Shown: positions 53,201 to 60,392 of the stretch, piece by piece | Position numbering within the stretch: position 1 is the stretch's first letter | Layout: each line of letters begins with the position of its first letter | Assembly (NCBI RefSeq): GCF_947367085.1 | Contig: NZ_CANBCP010000002.1 | Location: forward strand, 1 to 64,000 | DNA: 64,000 bases | Source of the DNA: an uncultured Lactobacillus sp. | GTDB taxonomy: Bacteria > Bacillota > Bacilli > Lactobacillales > Lactobacillaceae | Direction: 5' to 3' | Position numbers and translations under genes: made by a program | The notes under the pieces: model-generated | Seen by the model: only the letters and a program-made list of their open reading frames with translations | Databases searched by the model: none | Told to the model about the DNA's origin: nothing

Positions 53201-53287
53201 TGAATGAGCCGCAACTGTATTGACTGCAAAAACTTCTGGATTTTCTAGCCAGGATAAATCTGCTCTATTTTTTCTATTTTTCATCAT
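50249..53287 (-). CDS. lacZ: Beta-galactosidase (GH2, LacZ type)
   Basis: 1012-residue single-chain enzyme hydrolysing lactose to glucose and galactose in the cytoplasm. It shows the jelly-roll sugar-binding domain ([20 protein letters not shown]), immunoglobulin-like domain, TIM barrel with acid/base Glu in [11 protein letters not shown] and nucleophile Glu in [13 protein letters not shown], and the C-terminal beta-galactosidase small-chain domain. Many lactobacilli split this into LacL and LacM; here it is one protein. It overlaps the end of lacS by 14 bases. Confidence 0.97.
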   Translation of the reverse strand: MMKNRKNRADLSWLENPEVFAVNTVAAHSDHVVYASDEQLLQKKSSLIQNLDGRWKLNYVKNINLWAKDFYENGFDDSGFGFVDVPANLELQGYGKPQYVNVQYPFDGHEKLEPPLIPKKENPVASYVRYFDLANGLKDKRVNLRFEGAATAIYVWLNGKFVGYSEDSFTPSEFEVTEFLQEKNNRLCVAVFKYSSASWLEDQDFWRLTGIFRSVELRAKADLHLEDVHLTPTLSKNLSEGQLKADFKLDGDIDNSFLSCELMDNKGQVIRKTEVGVENKRVHLNWRKLAVLTWSSENPNLYFLRVKLYLKDKLQEVSQVQLGFRSFKLRDGIMYLNNRRIVFKGVNRHEFDCQAGRAISKKDIAWDLKTMKRNHINAVRTSHYPNQTYFYEMCDRLGLYVIDETNLETHGTWQKVGKEDATYNVPASKKIWLAACLDRANNMMQRDYNHPCVLIWSCGNESYAGSVIAKMADFLRKNDLHRLVHYEGVTHNRKFDQASDIESRMYAKPHEIEEYLMSNPKKPYISCEYMHAMGNSVGDLQSYTALEKYPQYQGGFIWDFIDQGIEKNGSLAYGGDFDDRPTDYEFCGDGLVFANRVVSPKMAAVKALYNNVQMKLNDKELTVENKNLFIDLEKEKFVANVLLNGRVIWSHSLTINVMPTESGVFKIKWPKIDFEPTDELIYQVSEILAQSNDWADAGYQLGKVQFLVHKAIPTFEPDGAGTPIDSDYNFGFSGHNYSILLSKERGKLVSINYGGSEFLQTLMQPTFWRPLTDNDRGACYGFEMAQWENAGKFMKLVDLNFEKEEEFVEINAQFDLPVALKDKLDIRYRIDKSGKINIQAIFPGAQKVGKLPLFGLEFAIPNDYDRYQYYGLGPNESYSDRLAGSYFGIYKGKVQDNLTPYLRLQECGNRSQVRQYDLLNKAGDGIRILANKTPLNVSALPYSTSQLETTDHLSDLGPSRYTYVRVIAAQMGVGGDDSWGAQVHPEFLLDAQDRYVLDFTLAALYKNNGKMF

Positions 53288-55166
53288 TTTCTACCGCCTT
53301 CAACTTATAAACAGTCTCCATCTTTTTCACCATTGCGCCAAATGGCTGCTTTTGGGATATACGAAACTCTTTAGAATTAACAATCAGCACGATTACTGAA
53401 TCATCTAACTTAGACTTTTTAATTACAGGATCCCAGAATTCAATTATTTCTTGTCCTTTTTTTACTTTATCACCATTATTTACATAACTGACAAATCCTG
53501 TACCATCTAATTTTGCAGTCCCTAGACCAATATGAATTAACACAACTAATCCATTTTCATTTTCAATTAGGACATAATGCTTGGTAGGAGCAATTACTTT
53601 AACTGTTGCATCAAAAGGAGCATAAACCTTTCCAGACTCAGGCTCAATCGCAAAGCCGCAGCCCATCAGTTCACTAACGAAAGTTTCATCCTTAATTTGA
53701 CTTAGTGAAAGCAATTTTCCAGTAATCGGACTTTTTAAAGTAAATGATTCATCACTTTTGACTTCACAATGAGCGTGCTTTTTAGTAAAAAGACGTTCTA
53801 ATTGATCAACGATCTCAGCATGTTTATCTTCAGTCAGCCAAATCTTTCTAGCAAAAATAAAAACTGAAACAAGGAGCATAATTGCTGGAAAAGCAAACAT
53901 ACAAATTTTAAAAATCTCTTGTTGATGACTACTGATGTCTTGCATCCGAGCGCCTGTCGTCATCCCCGCCATAACTGCTACTAAAGAAACAAACCAATTT
54001 GATAAGGCGCCACCTAATTTATCTATTAAAGGGCGAATTGATAAAGTTAAAGCTTCATCGCGGTGACCTGTTTTAAATTGTCCATATTCAACAGCATCAG
54101 AAATGATCATCAGCACTACCAAAAATGCTAAAGGTTGCGGAATAAAAAACAACTCAGCTCCCACTAAAACAATTGCCAAACTGCCATGGGCTAAAGCATA
54201 AATACTAATCCCCGTTAACATTGTTGCAATGCAGATATAAAACAATCTCTTACGATTAAACTTTCTAGCTAAGGATGGAAATAAAGTTACTGAAATGAGT
54301 CCGACAACTGTGTTAATGCTGTATAAAATCGTATAACCATGCGCATTTCCCAAAATATAAGAAAAATAATACAGCTGCAAAGAATTCAAAGTATTCACGC
54401 CTAGCCCATAAAACCAATAAGCTAGAGCTAACCCCATTAACTGATCATTCTTAGTTAATACCTTGAAGACCTGACTTAAAGTAGTCTTTTTCTTATTTTG
54501 ACGTAAATTAGATTGGATCTCATGAGTCCCAACTCCAACAGCTAAGGCTGATAAAATTCCAATTACTGCTACTAAAAAGGCAAACCAAAACCAGCCTTGT
54601 TGATCACCATTAGGATTAGACTTGTTTGCGGAAAAAAACAAAACCAGCGGCATAATCACTACACCTACAATATTAGCTCCAATTGTTGAGCCAATACGAG
54701 CCCCTGTAGCTATTTTTTCTCTTTGACGAGAATCAAAAGATAAGGCCGGAATCATGGACCAAAAGCCGGTATCTCGAAATGAATAAAAAATGTCCATAAT
54801 TAAGTATAAAAATGCAAATGCAATTAAGTAGATGATTGGAGCGTTTTTATTTAATCCACCAAGATTAGTAAACAAACTTAATAAGGCTAAAGAACTAATA
54901 ATGCCTCCACACACAACCCAAGGTTTGAACTTTCCCCAAGGTGTGATTGTCCGATCGATAGCATTTCCAATTAGCGGATCAATTAATACCTCACTAATGC
55001 GAATGATCGCAATTAAGTTAGTGATCATGAAGATCATCTGACTATCACCAGCTTTAAACAAGTGAGTCGTTACAAACACAATAAAATATGTCGACAGCGT
55101 CGCATAAAAAACATCATTGCCAAATGCCCCAAAGGCATAAGACAGATTAGAAATCCTATTTTTCAT
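53274..55166 (-). CDS. lacS: Lactose permease LacS with fused IIA regulatory domain
   Basis: 630 residues. Residues 1-450 form a GPH-family (MelB-like) twelve-helix symporter. Residues from about 470 are a IIAGlc-like domain ([18 protein letters not shown]) with the phosphorylatable His in [15 protein letters not shown]. As in Streptococcus thermophilus LacS, HPr phosphorylation of that His should tune lactose uptake or lactose/galactose exchange. First gene of lacS-lacZ-lacR. RBS GGAGG. Confidence 0.95.
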   Translation of the reverse strand: MKNRISNLSYAFGAFGNDVFYATLSTYFIVFVTTHLFKAGDSQMIFMITNLIAIIRISEVLIDPLIGNAIDRTITPWGKFKPWVVCGGIISSLALLSLFTNLGGLNKNAPIIYLIAFAFLYLIMDIFYSFRDTGFWSMIPALSFDSRQREKIATGARIGSTIGANIVGVVIMPLVLFFSANKSNPNGDQQGWFWFAFLVAVIGILSALAVGVGTHEIQSNLRQNKKKTTLSQVFKVLTKNDQLMGLALAYWFYGLGVNTLNSLQLYYFSYILGNAHGYTILYSINTVVGLISVTLFPSLARKFNRKRLFYICIATMLTGISIYALAHGSLAIVLVGAELFFIPQPLAFLVVLMIISDAVEYGQFKTGHRDEALTLSIRPLIDKLGGALSNWFVSLVAVMAGMTTGARMQDISSHQQEIFKICMFAFPAIMLLVSVFIFARKIWLTEDKHAEIVDQLERLFTKKHAHCEVKSDESFTLKSPITGKLLSLSQIKDETFVSELMGCGFAIEPESGKVYAPFDATVKVIAPTKHYVLIENENGLVVLIHIGLGTAKLDGTGFVSYVNNGDKVKKGQEIIEFWDPVIKKSKLDDSVIVLIVNSKEFRISQKQPFGAMVKKMETVYKLKAVENDEK

Positions 55167-55211
55167 AAATTTCCTCCATCGCTGCTTTCCTTGTGACCAT
55201 ATTCTATAATT

Positions 55212-55370
55212 GTTTACTAAATTTGTCTATATTTAAGTAAACTTTATTACTGTATTAAAGCTTAGTCCTATTTACCAAAATATTGACATATCAATTGTTT
55301 ATCAATGAAATCTTCACCATATATTTTAGTAAATTTTATTAGGGATCTTTAGTAAATACTATAGTAAACA
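55212..55370. promoter_or_regulatory. Cluster of TTTAGTAAA-type operator repeats upstream of lacS
   Basis: Five related motifs: GTTTACTAAA (55212-55221), AAGTAAAC (55235-55242), TTTAGTAAA (55325-55333 and 55348-55356) and TAGTAAAC (about 55362-55369). The first two form an inverted repeat across the likely lacS promoter. The pattern suggests a LacI-type repressor using several sites, with possible DNA looping. Confidence 0.6.
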
Positions 55371-55375
55371 TAAAA

Positions 55376-55409
55376 AACCACTAGCTATCATTTTCGATAA
55401 CTAGTGGTT
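55376..55409 (-). terminator. Terminator after HD hydrolase gene
   Basis: AACCACTAG..TATC pairs with GATA..CTAGTGGTT, with T6 on the minus strand. Confidence 0.85.
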
Positions 55410-55426
55410 CTTCACACTCTAATTTT

Positions 55427-56083
55427 TTAAACATTCCATTCATCCATGAATTCATCTACAAACTCATGCATAAATTCAGTACGCCTATGCGCTTCTTTTT
55501 TGCCGCCAGGTGTATTCATCAACTTTTCCAAATCAAAAAGTTTTTCATAAAAATGATTAATAGTTGTTTCTTCATGGTTGCGGTATTGATCATGACTAAT
55601 TAATTTCTCTGGTTTGATTTTTGGATCATAAATCAAATTACCATGCTTACCACCATAAGTAAAAGCACGCGCAATTCCGATTGCCCCTAAGCTCTCAATT
55701 CGATCAGCATCTTGCACGTATTGGCCACTTAACGGGAGCTTATAGTGATGCTCAATGTTCGCAGAAAAAGACATGTGCTGGATAGTAAACAAAATATCTT
55801 TAATTTCTAAATCACTAAAGCCTACTTCGGGTAACAGTCCGCAAATCTCTTGTATAACTTTTTGAGGATCAGAGCAGATTTTTTCATCAATCGTATCATG
55901 CAAAAAACTTCCTGTTCGAATAATTGCCACCATTCTGCTTTCAGGATGGGCATCAGGATTATCTTGCAAATACATTTTTGTAGCTAAATTTGCAACCCGC
56001 TGTCCATGATAAAAGTCATGTCCAGTACGTTCATTTGCTAGTTGTTTTTTGGTAAATTCTTCTACTTGGCTAATGTCCATCAT
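55427..56083 (-). CDS. HD-domain phosphohydrolase, YpgQ/YedJ-like
   Basis: About 218 residues with H-(HD)-D metal ligands in HDFYHGQRVANLA, GSFLHDTIDEK and QDADRIESLGAIGIARAF, the YpgQ/YedJ arrangement; members hydrolyse nucleotide triphosphates or pyrophosphate. The track's TTG is replaced by the ATG at 56083, 5 bases after AGGAGG. Lies after pepG, separated by a terminator. Confidence 0.88.
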   Translation of the reverse strand: MMDISQVEEFTKKQLANERTGHDFYHGQRVANLATKMYLQDNPDAHPESRMVAIIRTGSFLHDTIDEKICSDPQKVIQEICGLLPEVGFSDLEIKDILFTIQHMSFSANIEHHYKLPLSGQYVQDADRIESLGAIGIARAFTYGGKHGNLIYDPKIKPEKLISHDQYRNHEETTINHFYEKLFDLEKLMNTPGGKKEAHRRTEFMHEFVDEFMDEWNV

Positions 56084-56123
56084 CAATTCCTCCTAGCTCG
56101 CTTATATTTTTATTCTATCAAAA

Positions 56124-56153
56124 AACCTACTACGCAAAATCACGTAATAGGTT
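56124..56153 (-). terminator. Terminator after the second C1 peptidase
   Basis: AACCTACTACG against CGTAATAGGTT (one mismatch) with a T-rich end on the minus strand. Confidence 0.8.
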
Positions 56154-56164
56154 CAAATATTTCA

Positions 56165-57478
56165 TTATGCCATCGAATCCCAACAAGGAACTTCTGTTGC
56201 AGGTCCTTCAGAAATTTTTACTAACTCATCTGATAAGTACTTCTTTTTAACAACAACTTTAAAAAGATATTCATCAAACCACTTATCATCCATCACAAAG
56301 TAGCCCTTATCACCAACTTTAGTTCCCCATGAGTTTTCAACCTTCCATTGACGACTCTTGCCATCAACTACATCAACACCTACCAAAGTCATCGCATGCG
56401 TTGAACCACTTGCACCAGTTTGTAATCTTTGCTTTTTATCAAGCTTAGTTTCAATGTTGAAAATCGTGTCCGTTTCATATAGGTCGGCAGATAAAATTCC
56501 CTTTTGACGATCACTAGATTTACCTACATCACAGCCAAACCAAATAGTCTCGCCAGCTTGCAATTGCTTAATTGCAGCTTTCTTCAAGTTTTCAATTCGA
56601 GTATTCAAGAATCTAACTGGACTGCCTCCTGCAACATTATCTTCAAATGGCAAACTAAACAATTTGTCATATTCGTGATCAGGAGCATTAAATAAAACTA
56701 CATAATCATCAAGATCATCAGTGAAATATTTGTGCCAAAAGTCTAATGGTGTCAAGCCTTCATCCAATTGATAGTTGCCATCATCATCTTTAAATTCGAG
56801 ATCAAATTTTTGGACAGGTTCACCAAAAGCGATAACTGCCATACGGTAAACTTCGCTCAAAAATTCTTGACGTTTAGCTTGAACTTCATCGTCTTTGCCA
56901 GCTTGAACTAAATCACGCAAAACCAATCCATCTTGACGTAATTTCATATTGAGCGCTTGGTTAAAAGCGGCAGTATTGTTAGCGGTAAAACTCTCTGCTT
57001 GCGCATAATCTGGAACTAAGCCATATTTTTTAATCAAAGAAACAGCCATGTGCCATTGTCCACCATCAGTATCAGGTGCTTGTAAATAAAAATGAACAGT
57101 TCGATCATCAATCGGCTGATCAGCAGTTTCTATAATGTGATTAAAAAAGATATTTGCTCTTTCAATTCGATCCCAGAAAAAGAGATAACTTTGCGAGAAT
57201 ACAAAATTTTTAGCCTTATTTGCTTTAGCAAATTCATGACGCAAAGTATTAAGAGCCGCAAATAACCAGCAGCGTCCTGATTGTTTTTGATCAGTCACAT
57301 TGTCAGTGGGAATTTCAATAGAGAAGGTACGATTTAGAGCGCGAATACCTTCCGTATTTAAACTAGCCTTTTGTAAACCATTAGTTACAACTGCAAGTTC
57401 AGCAATGCGATTTTGTTTATCAGCTTGATAGTCTTTTTGAAATTTGGCAATTTCATCTAAAGTTAGTTCATGATCCAT
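56165..57478 (-). CDS. pepG: C1-family peptidase, PepE/PepG endopeptidase type
   Basis: 437-residue paralogue of PepC: catalytic Cys70 in DQKQSGRCWLFAALNTLRH, His in STHAMTLVGVD and Asn in VENSWGTKVG. It ends in EVPCWDSMA instead of PLPAWDSLS. Lactobacilli commonly hold a PepC aminopeptidase plus PepE/PepG endopeptidases with the same fold. The changed C-terminal arm and the second position here fit the endopeptidase, but the exact activity is inferred. Symbol tentative (pepE is equally possible). Confidence 0.82.
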   Translation of the reverse strand: MDHELTLDEIAKFQKDYQADKQNRIAELAVVTNGLQKASLNTEGIRALNRTFSIEIPTDNVTDQKQSGRCWLFAALNTLRHEFAKANKAKNFVFSQSYLFFWDRIERANIFFNHIIETADQPIDDRTVHFYLQAPDTDGGQWHMAVSLIKKYGLVPDYAQAESFTANNTAAFNQALNMKLRQDGLVLRDLVQAGKDDEVQAKRQEFLSEVYRMAVIAFGEPVQKFDLEFKDDDGNYQLDEGLTPLDFWHKYFTDDLDDYVVLFNAPDHEYDKLFSLPFEDNVAGGSPVRFLNTRIENLKKAAIKQLQAGETIWFGCDVGKSSDRQKGILSADLYETDTIFNIETKLDKKQRLQTGASGSTHAMTLVGVDVVDGKSRQWKVENSWGTKVGDKGYFVMDDKWFDEYLFKVVVKKKYLSDELVKISEGPATEVPCWDSMA

Positions 57479-57581
57479 ATTATTTTTTTCTTCTTTCTGT
57501 AAGAGATAGATTTTATTCTTTTAATAACCATAATATAACTACTTACAAAAAATCAATATTAAATATAAATTACTAAGAATA

Positions 57582-57654
57582 AGCCATTTCCCAGATTTGA
57601 ACTGGGGACCTCCTCCTTACCACGGCGGTGCTCTACCTCCTGAGCTAAAATGGC
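57582..57654 (-). tRNA. tRNA-Thr (anticodon GGT)
   Basis: 73 bases. Acceptor GCCATTT/AAATGGC and T arm CCCAG-TTCAAAT-CTGGG pair fully. Anticodon loop GTGGTAA gives GGT. The anticodon stem is CCGCC against GGAGG, leaving a G-A mismatch at about 29-41. CCA not encoded. A TACAAT -10-like element lies 12-17 bases upstream. Confidence 0.92.
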
Positions 57655-57672
57655 GACTATATTGTATCAAAA

Positions 57673-57699
57673 AAGGCATCCCTTTTACTAGGATGCCTT
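57673..57699 (-). terminator. Terminator after the acyltransferase gene
   Basis: AAGGCATCC/GGATGCCTT stem and T5 on the minus strand, between the acyltransferase and tRNA-Thr. Confidence 0.85.
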
Positions 57700-57708
57700 C
57701 CATAATAT

Positions 57709-58847
57709 CTAGTTGTCAAAAATTTTATTTAAACTCAAGATTGTTTTTTCAATCCATCTATCAATAATCTTTCCAAGAAAGATGGATAAATGCTTGATAT
57801 GGATAAGTTTGAATAAATAGATTCTAATATAATCTGCTAATGAACATACAATATATACAAGTACAGTAACTAATATCAAAATAATAAAAAGAAAAATTGG
57901 ATTCATATTATCTCTTCCTGGAATCATTACCCAGTACTGCAGATATGCATCAATTAAGGCTGTGTGAATCAAATATACGCCTAAAGTTGCTGGCGCTAAA
58001 AATTCAATCACTTTTATAGTGACCTTATTTAGCTTTAATTCAGGAAAGAAGCAAAAGATGGCAGCAGCACTTAACAAAATTGTGGGTGCCACAAATGTAT
58101 TTTTAGTTAGAAAATCTGAATTTAACAAAAGATGAAAATGCTCATTAATAGCAACAATCATAATTTTTGATAGCCAAGATATTCCAATACATCCAATTAC
58201 TATCCATGCCAAAACCTTTTTAGATATTTTCTTATCCAAATCAAATTTCCCAATAAATGCTCCCATTAAATAATAGAGCATTAAACCAAACATATCTTTA
58301 CCTTTAAGCAAGTTATAAGGATCACCATGATTAAATAGGAAAACAGGCAACGTAATAACAACAATAAAGAAAATTATCAAGACCATACATGCGGTATTTC
58401 GATTAACATGATTAACTATCACATTCAAGAACGGTACAAATATTAACATTCCAAAATATGATGTAATATACCAATATTTACCTCGAGTCACAGGAAATAT
58501 CGAATCGATTATCCCTGCACGTGTATGATAACTACTTTTTAAAAACCATAAAATCGCAAAAATGACTACTGAATAGAAAAACACTTCGAACCATATTTGG
58601 ACTATTCGATGTGCCTTAGGTTCAGATTTATACATTATATAACCCGTTATCATTCCAAATAAAATATTGCACCACAAGCTTATTATGAATAATAACCACA
58701 AAGTCATATTTTGAGGTGTCACAAAGTGATTATGATAGAAGGCTCCATTTACCCCCCCACAATATTTGCAATTACTACGTGATCCATGACAACTAAAAAC
58801 ATAGCAAAATCACGCAATAGATCTATCCCATAATTTCTCTTTTTCAT
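57709..58847 (-). pseudogene. Acyltransferase-3 membrane protein, frameshifted at a G7 tract
   Basis: The track shows only a 337-residue ORF with no family start. Upstream, an ATG at 58847 opens MKKRNYGIDLLRDFAMFLVVMDHVVIANIVGG, the usual acyltransferase-3 N-terminus with the catalytic His in VVMDHV. It stops after GTGGGGGGGTAA. Adding one G to the run of seven (58752-58758) continues directly into VNGAFYHNHFVTPQNMTLW and the rest. The full protein would have about 379 residues and ten membrane segments. The family O-acetylates cell-surface sugars. The start is 17 bases after tyrS. The state may be a phase-OFF variant, a decayed gene or a sequencing error. Confidence 0.88.
58752..58758 (-). 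repeat. G7 homopolymer inside acyltransferase gene
   Basis: Run of seven C on the plus strand (seven G in the coding strand). It is the exact point where the reading frame breaks and a possible slipped-strand switch. Confidence 0.85.
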
Positions 58848-58863
58848 TTATTCTCTCACTTAA

Positions 58864-60126
58864 TTACTTAATTCTAACTAAAGTATACTTCTTCTTACCC
58901 TTACGGATAATTACAAACTTACCATCAAATGCGCTATCTGGCTCCACAATAAAGTCAATATCATTTTGACGTTCGCCATTTACATAGATAGCCCCGTTTT
59001 TCACATCTTCGCGAGCTTGACGCTTAGATGATTCAATCTTAGTTTCAACTAAGAAATCAACAATATTCTTAGCTTCTTTAGTAGCTTCAGTACTTGGTGC
59101 GTTCTTAAAGCCTTGTTTAATTTGAGCTACAGATAAATCTTTTACATTCCCCTTAAAGAGTGCTTCTGTAATAAATTGTGCTTCATCAAGACCTTCTTGG
59201 CCGTGAACAAACTTGGTAACTTCTTCAGCTAAACGACGTTGTGCCGTACGCTTCCAAGGCTCTTTTTCGACACTTTCGGCTAGGTCTTCAATTTCTTGGC
59301 GTGATAAGAAAGTGAAGTACTTAAGGTACTTAACAACATCACGATCATCTTGGTTAAGCCAGAATTGGTAAAATTCGTAAGGACTAGTCTTTTCAGGATC
59401 AAGCCAAACTGCACCACCAGCAGATTTACCAAACTTAGTACCATCAGCTTTAAGCATTAAAGGAATAGTTAAACCAAATGCCTTTCGATCTCCACCTTCA
59501 AGTTTGTGGATCAAGTCAATACCAGCAGTAATATTCCCCCATTGGTCACTGCCTCCAATTTGAAGTTGAACGCCATTATCCTTATTTAAGTGGTAAAAGT
59601 CGATTGCTTGTAAGATTTGGTATGAAAACTCAGTAAATGAAATTCCATTTTCAAGACGACTAGCAACAACATCTTTATTAATCATATTGTTAACTTGGAA
59701 GAACTTACCGTAATCACGTAAAAAATCGAGTAAGTTCATATTACCAAGCCATTCAGCGTTGTTTCGAATTTCGAAGTTTTCAGTTCCAAATAACTTCTTC
59801 ATTTGAGCAGTTAACTTTTCCTCGTTATGCTTAACTTGGTCAGCAGTTTGTAAAGTACGTTCAGTTTTACGACCAGATGGGTCACCAATTGCACCAGTAC
59901 CACCACCAATTAAAATAACTGGATGATAACCTGCCATTTGGAATCTCTTTAAGATCATAAATGGAATTAAGTGACCAATATGAAGTGAATCACCAGTTGG
60001 ATCCGTTCCACAGTATAAAGCTAAGTCATCGTGCTCTTTTAAGTAATCGCGCAACCCATCTGCATCGGTTTCTTGATTAATAGCCCCACGCCATTCTAGG
60101 TCTTCTAAAATGTCAAATTTTGCCAT
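58864..60126 (-). CDS. tyrS: Tyrosyl-tRNA synthetase
   Basis: 420 residues, class I. HIGH motif in DPTGDSLHIGHLIPFM, KMSKS-type loop in GTKFGKSAGGAVWL, and a C-terminal S4 RNA-binding domain (about 355-420). The track start is four codons long; TGGAGG points to the ATG at 60126. Controlled by a tyrosine T-box. Confidence 0.97.
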   Translation of the reverse strand: MAKFDILEDLEWRGAINQETDADGLRDYLKEHDDLALYCGTDPTGDSLHIGHLIPFMILKRFQMAGYHPVILIGGGTGAIGDPSGRKTERTLQTADQVKHNEEKLTAQMKKLFGTENFEIRNNAEWLGNMNLLDFLRDYGKFFQVNNMINKDVVASRLENGISFTEFSYQILQAIDFYHLNKDNGVQLQIGGSDQWGNITAGIDLIHKLEGGDRKAFGLTIPLMLKADGTKFGKSAGGAVWLDPEKTSPYEFYQFWLNQDDRDVVKYLKYFTFLSRQEIEDLAESVEKEPWKRTAQRRLAEEVTKFVHGQEGLDEAQFITEALFKGNVKDLSVAQIKQGFKNAPSTEATKEAKNIVDFLVETKIESSKRQAREDVKNGAIYVNGERQNDIDFIVEPDSAFDGKFVIIRKGKKKYTLVRIK

Positions 60127-60140
60127 AATATCCTCCAATA

Positions 60141-60345
60141 AAAAACGCCCCTTGAGCCTAAACTCAAGGGACGACTAAATATCTTTCTTAGCCGTGGTAC
60201 CACCCACGTTCGCGCATATTGCGCCTTTAAAAAGTCTTTAAGGAGACCAGTCCATAATTGTACTTCGTTTAAGCCAGCCTGCCTAGCTCTCACCACATGC
60301 TAGTTCTCTGAACACTGAGCTGGTTAACTACTTCGTATTAATTTA
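60141..60345 (-). ncRNA. Tyrosine T-box riboswitch
   Basis: The T-box sequence GGGTGGTACCACGG is present around 60190-60205. Stem I with the specifier GAAGTACAATT puts TAC (Tyr) at 60260-60262. The final terminator is CGCCCCTTGAG/CTCAAGGGACG (60146-60173) with T6. Uncharged tRNA-Tyr should allow read-through into tyrS and possibly the acyltransferase behind it. Confidence 0.95.
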
Positions 60346-60346
60346 G

Positions 60347-60375
60347 ATGATAAGCGACAAGGTCCAAGAAGTCAA
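60347..60375 (-). promoter_or_regulatory. tyrS promoter
   Basis: TTGACT (60370-60375) and TATCAT (60347-60352) with a 17-base spacer, ahead of the T-box leader. Confidence 0.8.
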
Positions 60376-60392
60376 ATGATTTTTTATTAAAA

